Source: Secundilactobacillus kimchicus JCM 15530
GTDB lineage: Bacteria; Bacillota; Bacilli; Lactobacillales; Lactobacillaceae
Assembly (NCBI RefSeq): GCF_001433995.1
Contig: NZ_AZCX01000010.1
Coordinates: forward strand, 31,585 to 95,584
Length of the DNA stretch: 64,000 bases
Direction of reading: 5' to 3'
In this document: positions 62,223 through 64,000 of the stretch, one piece after another
Position numbering within the stretch: the stretch's first letter is position 1
How the letters are laid out: every line of letters begins with the position of its first letter
Notes under the pieces: model-generated
What the model was told of the DNA's origin: nothing
The model's input: only the letters and a program-made list of their open reading frames with translations
Databases searched by the model: none
Position numbers and translations under genes: made by a program

Positions 62223-63422
62223 ATGACACCAAAAGTTAAGCGTGCCATTTTTATTTTAATCTTAAGTGAGTTCTTAGTTTGTTTAGGGATCAGTTTGGTG
62301 ATTCCCGTTATGCCATTTCTAAGAAACGAATTGCACTTATCGGCGTTTGACATGGGGGTTATGACCTCCCTGTTCGCCTTTGCCCAGTTTATTGCGTCAC
62401 CCATTATTGGTCGGACGTCCGATAAAATTGGTCGAAAGCCAATCTTGGCTGTGGGCTTGTTCCTATTTATGGTTTCAGAATTTTTATTTGCGGCGACAAA
62501 CTATCTATGGCTCTTTGATATTTCGCGAATCATTGGTGGCTTGTCAGCTGCCATGGTGGCCCCGACAGCGATGGCCTTTGCGGCTGATATTACGACTAAA
62601 AAGCAACGGGCTAAGGTGATTGGCTGGTTGTCGGCAGCGTTTAGTGGCGGCCTTATATTAGGCCCAGGGGTCGGCGGCCTGCTAGCTAAGTTTGACTATA
62701 AAGCACCATTTTGGGTGTCAGGGGTTTTGGGGTTAATCAGTATGATTGCCTTGTTAGCCCTGCTGCCCAAAGATGAAGAGGTTGACCTGACCCCAAGTGA
62801 TGTTGACCAAATGCAACGGGATGTTTCGTCGATGAAGGGGAATTGGTCTGACTTGGTCTCCAAACCAGTCATCTTACTGTTTGCAATGATTTTGATCTCG
62901 TCGTTTGGCCTTCAAGGTTTTGAAAGTATTTACAGTCTGTTCGTTAACCAAGTATTCCATTTCAGCCTAGATAACATTGCGTTAGTACTGACATTGAACG
63001 GTCTGATTTCGCTGGTGTTCCAGGTGGCCTTATTTGACCGGCTAGTCGTACGCTTTAACGAAACCCGGCTGATTCGGTACTGTTTCTTTCTAGCCTTTGC
63101 TGGCACTATCTGGATCATTTTTGCCCACACTAAGTGGGAAGTCATTATTGCCACACTGTTTGCTTTTACAGCCTTTGACCTCTTGCGGCCGGCCATTACA
63201 ACGTTGCTGACCAAGCTGAGTTCCAAAAATCAGGGTCTCATCAACGGGTTAAACATGTCATTGACCAGCGTCGGAAATGTCATTGGTCCACTGATGTCTG
63301 GGATTCTCTTAGATATGAACACCCATTACCCATACGTTGTTGTGGCGGTATTCTTGGGTATTTCGTACCTCATGACCTTCATGATCCGAATTCAATCCAA
63401 AACTAATTTGAACGTTGATTAA
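62223..63422 (+). CDS. MFS multidrug efflux transporter (DHA1 type)
   Basis: 399 residues, 12 helices. Motif A GRTSDKIGRKP between TM2 and TM3, motif C LSAAFSGGLILGPGVGG in TM5, Asp/Glu/Arg in TM1/TM4 (SEFL; SRIIGG). GGGGGAG 7 nt before the ATG. NorA/LmrP-like drug/proton antiporter; substrate unknown. Confidence 0.88.
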   Translation: MTPKVKRAIFILILSEFLVCLGISLVIPVMPFLRNELHLSAFDMGVMTSLFAFAQFIASPIIGRTSDKIGRKPILAVGLFLFMVSEFLFAATNYLWLFDISRIIGGLSAAMVAPTAMAFAADITTKKQRAKVIGWLSAAFSGGLILGPGVGGLLAKFDYKAPFWVSGVLGLISMIALLALLPKDEEVDLTPSDVDQMQRDVSSMKGNWSDLVSKPVILLFAMILISSFGLQGFESIYSLFVNQVFHFSLDNIALVLTLNGLISLVFQVALFDRLVVRFNETRLIRYCFFLAFAGTIWIIFAHTKWEVIIATLFAFTAFDLLRPAITTLLTKLSSKNQGLINGLNMSLTSVGNVIGPLMSGILLDMNTHYPYVVVAVFLGISYLMTFMIRIQSKTNLNVD

Positions 63423-63430
63423 TTGATTGA

Positions 63431-63457
63431 AACACTACCGTTTGGTGGTGTTTTTTT
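63431..63457 (+). terminator. Rho-independent terminator
   Basis: AACACTACC...GGTGGTGTT with T7, directly after the MFS gene. Confidence 0.85.
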
Positions 63458-63498
63458 AAATTGCGATTCTTAGTGGTTTGAGATAGTGGTTATGCTTC

Positions 63499-63643
63499 GC
63501 CCGCGGGTCGGTTGATTGGCTGGAACGTACCGGGCATCGATTTGAGCCCGTCAAAGCCGGTCTCAAATGCGAGCCTTATTGTAAGTCGGTAGTCCACCGA
63601 CTAACAATAATTTCGGTACTGAGCCATCAACCGACCCACGGGC
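63499..63643. repeat. Large folded inverted-repeat element, three-way-junction-like
   Basis: Outer arms 63499-63521 and 63622-63643 (GCCCGCGGGTCGGTTGAT and its near complement) pair over about 20 bp. Inside are GTACCG/CGGTAC, a hairpin with TTTGAG...CTCAAA (63541-63567) and another TATTGT-AAGTCGGT...ACCGACT-AACAATA. No coding frame. The stretch 63458-64000 has no gene that I can support. Confidence 0.7.
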
Positions 63644-63825
63644 TTGACGATGGTGTCCGACTTTTTAATAGAATTACGATTTAGGTTGTGGAATGGAGAA
63701 ACTGCTCGGCACTTTCGGTTGGCTGATGCTATTACTGATGCCAAGAATCAGCCGATGCTTTGACAGTCAGTTGAGCTACCTTCTGCGGCCGTCCTTTGCA
63801 TTGTCGCAGCACACTGAGCGCCACT

Positions 63826-64000
63826 CAATTCATTGTCAAATTAGTCTACGAGTCGTGAGGTACTTAAATCCTAGCGATAAGCGGTTGAACGGGACCACAA
63901 ACACTGCCGTACCGCTGGTTAGGCACTGTCTCTGTGATGACGCAATTCATTGTCAAGTCAGCCCACAAATCATGAGGCACCGAAATCCTAGCCGATAACC
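63826..64000 (+). repeat. Degenerate direct repeats reaching the window end
   Basis: CAATTCATTGTCAA at 63826 and 63943 begin two about 57-nt units that end AAATCCTAGC-GATAA and AAATCCTAGCCGATAA; period 117. Roughly three quarters of positions match. Probably part of a longer repeat array. Confidence 0.5.

Noticed and set aside
63765..63800. tRNA-like string (CAGTTGAGCTACC)
   Set aside because: No acceptor stem, anticodon arm or T-loop can be built around it on either strand.
1..64000. CRISPR array, prophage or complete insertion sequence
   Set aside because: No regularly spaced identical repeats, no transposase or phage structural genes in any frame.

Overview
The window is a chromosome segment from a low-to-mid GC Gram-positive bacterium, almost certainly a heterofermentative member of the Lactobacillaceae. 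The basis is an R-specific short-chain alcohol dehydrogenase and an L-2-hydroxyisocaproate dehydrogenase that I recognise as close to the Levilactobacillus brevis/Lentilactobacillus kefiri and Weissella enzymes, a FabT-controlled type II fatty acid operon, CIRCE and LexA-type operators, T-box leaders, and strong AGGAGG ribosome-binding sites with several TTG and GTG starts. Genus is not certain (Levilactobacillus, Secundilactobacillus or Lentilactobacillus-like). I see no rRNA, tRNA, CRISPR array, prophage or intact insertion sequence.

Region 1 (1-3.65 kb, minus strand): three secreted proteins. One is cut by the window edge. The other two look like alpha/alpha-toroid proteins (prenyltransferase/cobalamin-binding-protein fold), and one of these has a probable frameshift in its signal peptide.

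Region 2 (3.8-21.1 kb): a sulfur amino acid island with four RNA-controlled units. (a) cysK-cystathionine lyase/synthase-cysE behind a 24-residue Cys-rich leader peptide and a terminator. (b) A Met-type T-box with a lone peptide-binding lipoprotein and a gamma-glutamyl hydrolase-like protein. (c) A Met-type T-box with an M20 deacylase, two Xi-class glutathione transferases, an amino acid ABC transporter and a GNAT acetyltransferase. (d) On the minus strand, a Met-type T-box with a second amino acid ABC transporter and a uroporphyrinogen-decarboxylase/methyltransferase-like protein. A decayed SDR gene lies between (c) and (d). A glutathione-reductase-like flavoprotein follows at 21.3 kb, and two glutamate-cysteine ligase paralogues lie at 38.4 and 52.9 kb, so thiol metabolism is a recurring theme.

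Region 3 (22.6-33.6 kb): DoxX protein, MacB-type ABC exporter, an SOS-controlled Y-family polymerase cassette with a YolD-like partner, two oxidoreductases, a further T-box unit (peptide-binding protein plus dipeptidase-like amidohydrolase) and, on either side of that unit, two copies of an orphan 36-residue membrane peptide gene.

Region 4 (33.6-41.6 kb): clpL with a CIRCE-overlapped promoter and a terminator-like hairpin in its leader, a secreted surface protein flanked by two near-identical terminators, gshA, and a CoA-disulfide-reductase/rhodanese fusion.

Region 5 (41.6-52.8 kb): divergent bioY and the complete fabZ-fabT-fabH-acpP-fabD-fabG-fabF-accB-fabZ2-accC-accD-accA-fabI-birA operon, with two FabT boxes exactly 50 bp apart between them. 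bioY supplies biotin, BirA attaches it to AccB, and ACC feeds the FAS II cycle.

Region 6 (52.8-64 kb): second gshA, a YdcF-family membrane protein, R-ADH, two paralogous small membrane proteins, mntH, a MarR regulator divergent from a quinone oxidoreductase, HicDH, an MFS drug transporter, and a terminal 580-base gene-free stretch with a highly folded inverted repeat and degenerate direct repeats.
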